A stretch of DNA of 5,853 nucleotides from Rhizobium leguminosarum (lineage in GTDB: Bacteria; Pseudomonadota; Alphaproteobacteria; Rhizobiales; Rhizobiaceae), in NCBI RefSeq assembly GCF_001652265.1, contig NZ_LWBS01000039.1:1-5853 (forward strand), given 5' to 3'. This document shows positions 5,734 to 5,853 of the stretch, one piece after another; position 1 is the first letter of the stretch, and each line of letters opens with the position of its first letter. The position numbers were made by a program, and so were the translations under genes. The notes below the pieces were generated by a model. It searched no databases and was not told the origin of the DNA. It was given only the letters and a program-made list of their open reading frames with translations.

Positions 5734-5853
5734 GTAGAGTCGAGGACAGGCGCGGTGACATGAGTCCCGTTTCCTGTCCCCGCTCGTCAAACCGGACGTG
5801 CCGATTTCCGGCATCCGGCTTTCCGACTGGCTTCACCGCATAGCTCTCGGAGG
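5734..5853 (-). mobile_element. Group II intron, 3' end (domains V and VI; body beyond the window)
   Basis: Read on the minus strand, the last 120 bases contain the two 3' domains of a self-splicing group II intron in the correct order and spacing. Domain V (5822-5789) is followed by a 3-nt linker and then domain VI (5785-5737). Its stem pairs GAG with CTC, a C with a G, and GGGGACAGG (5781-5773) with CCTGTCCTC (5750-5742), leaving one unpaired A (5740) between the G and the CTC. That bulged A lies 7 bases from the predicted intron end TAC at 5736-5734, as expected for the branch point and the AY end of group II introns. The rest of the intron, including any reverse transcriptase/maturase gene, would lie right of 5853. 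The intron sits just past the IS1380 fragment, typical for introns that target mobile elements. Confidence 0.85.
5789..5822 (-). ncRNA. Group II intron domain V (catalytic hairpin)
   Basis: Exactly 34 bases on the minus strand, starting AAAGCCGGATGCC. It has the AGC catalytic triad in the lower stem, a GAAA tetraloop, the two-base CG bulge on the 3' side (CACGTCCGG) and a closing TCCGGTTT that pairs with AAGCCGGA with one G-U. All invariant features of domain V are intact, including the compensated pair TGCCG/CGGCA around the loop. This is the metal-binding core of the ribozyme. Confidence 0.88.

Noticed and set aside
5494..5836. Two overlapping minus-strand frames of about 100 codons at the right edge
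   Set aside because: They are translations of group II intron domains V/VI and the adjacent exon; such frames recur in annotations of this intron type but follow RNA structure, not codon use.

Overview
The window looks like an accessory region, probably plasmid or chromosomal-island DNA, of a member of the Rhizobiaceae (Rhizobium/Sinorhizobium/Agrobacterium group). Three things point there: the GC-rich codon use, a double-palindrome intergenic repeat of the rhizobial RIME type at 3093-3192, and the protein families present. Species cannot be fixed from the sequence. All recognisable host genes lie on the minus strand, between mobile-element debris at both edges.

Left edge (1-216): the 5' end of an IS6-family insertion sequence on the minus strand. 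Its terminal inverted repeat cuts into dgcA. From there to 2914, reading right to left in transcription order, is a decayed operon: ABC permease 1 (large internal deletion), ABC permease 2 (deletion plus two frame changes), an intact polar amino acid ABC ATPase, dgcN (one frameshift) and dgcA (only the first 60 codons left). DgcN and DgcA are the N-acetyltransferase and N-acetyl-D-glutamate racemase of a D-glutamate utilisation route, so the ABC transporter was presumably the importer. Of five genes only the ATPase still has a full reading frame, so the pathway is very probably dead here.

Middle (2915-4693): a short control region with a hairpin, the RIME-like repeat, and an intact 500-residue serine carboxypeptidase-like protein (peptidase family S10) with its catalytic Ser, Asp and His in place. 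Upstream of it lie about 420 bases without a convincing gene.

Right edge (5118-5853), three mobile fragments: an IS6-family left end with a twice-frameshifted transposase start, fused at about 5270 to the last 100 codons of an IS1380-family transposase, and then the 3' end of a group II intron on the minus strand. The intron end has a canonical 34-nt domain V and a domain VI with a bulged branch-point A; its body and any reverse transcriptase lie beyond the window. The two IS6 left ends face each other around about 4.9 kb.

No new defence or biosynthetic system is visible. The interest lies in the intron end, the IS chimera and the gene-by-gene decay of the D-glutamate operon around one intact ATPase.
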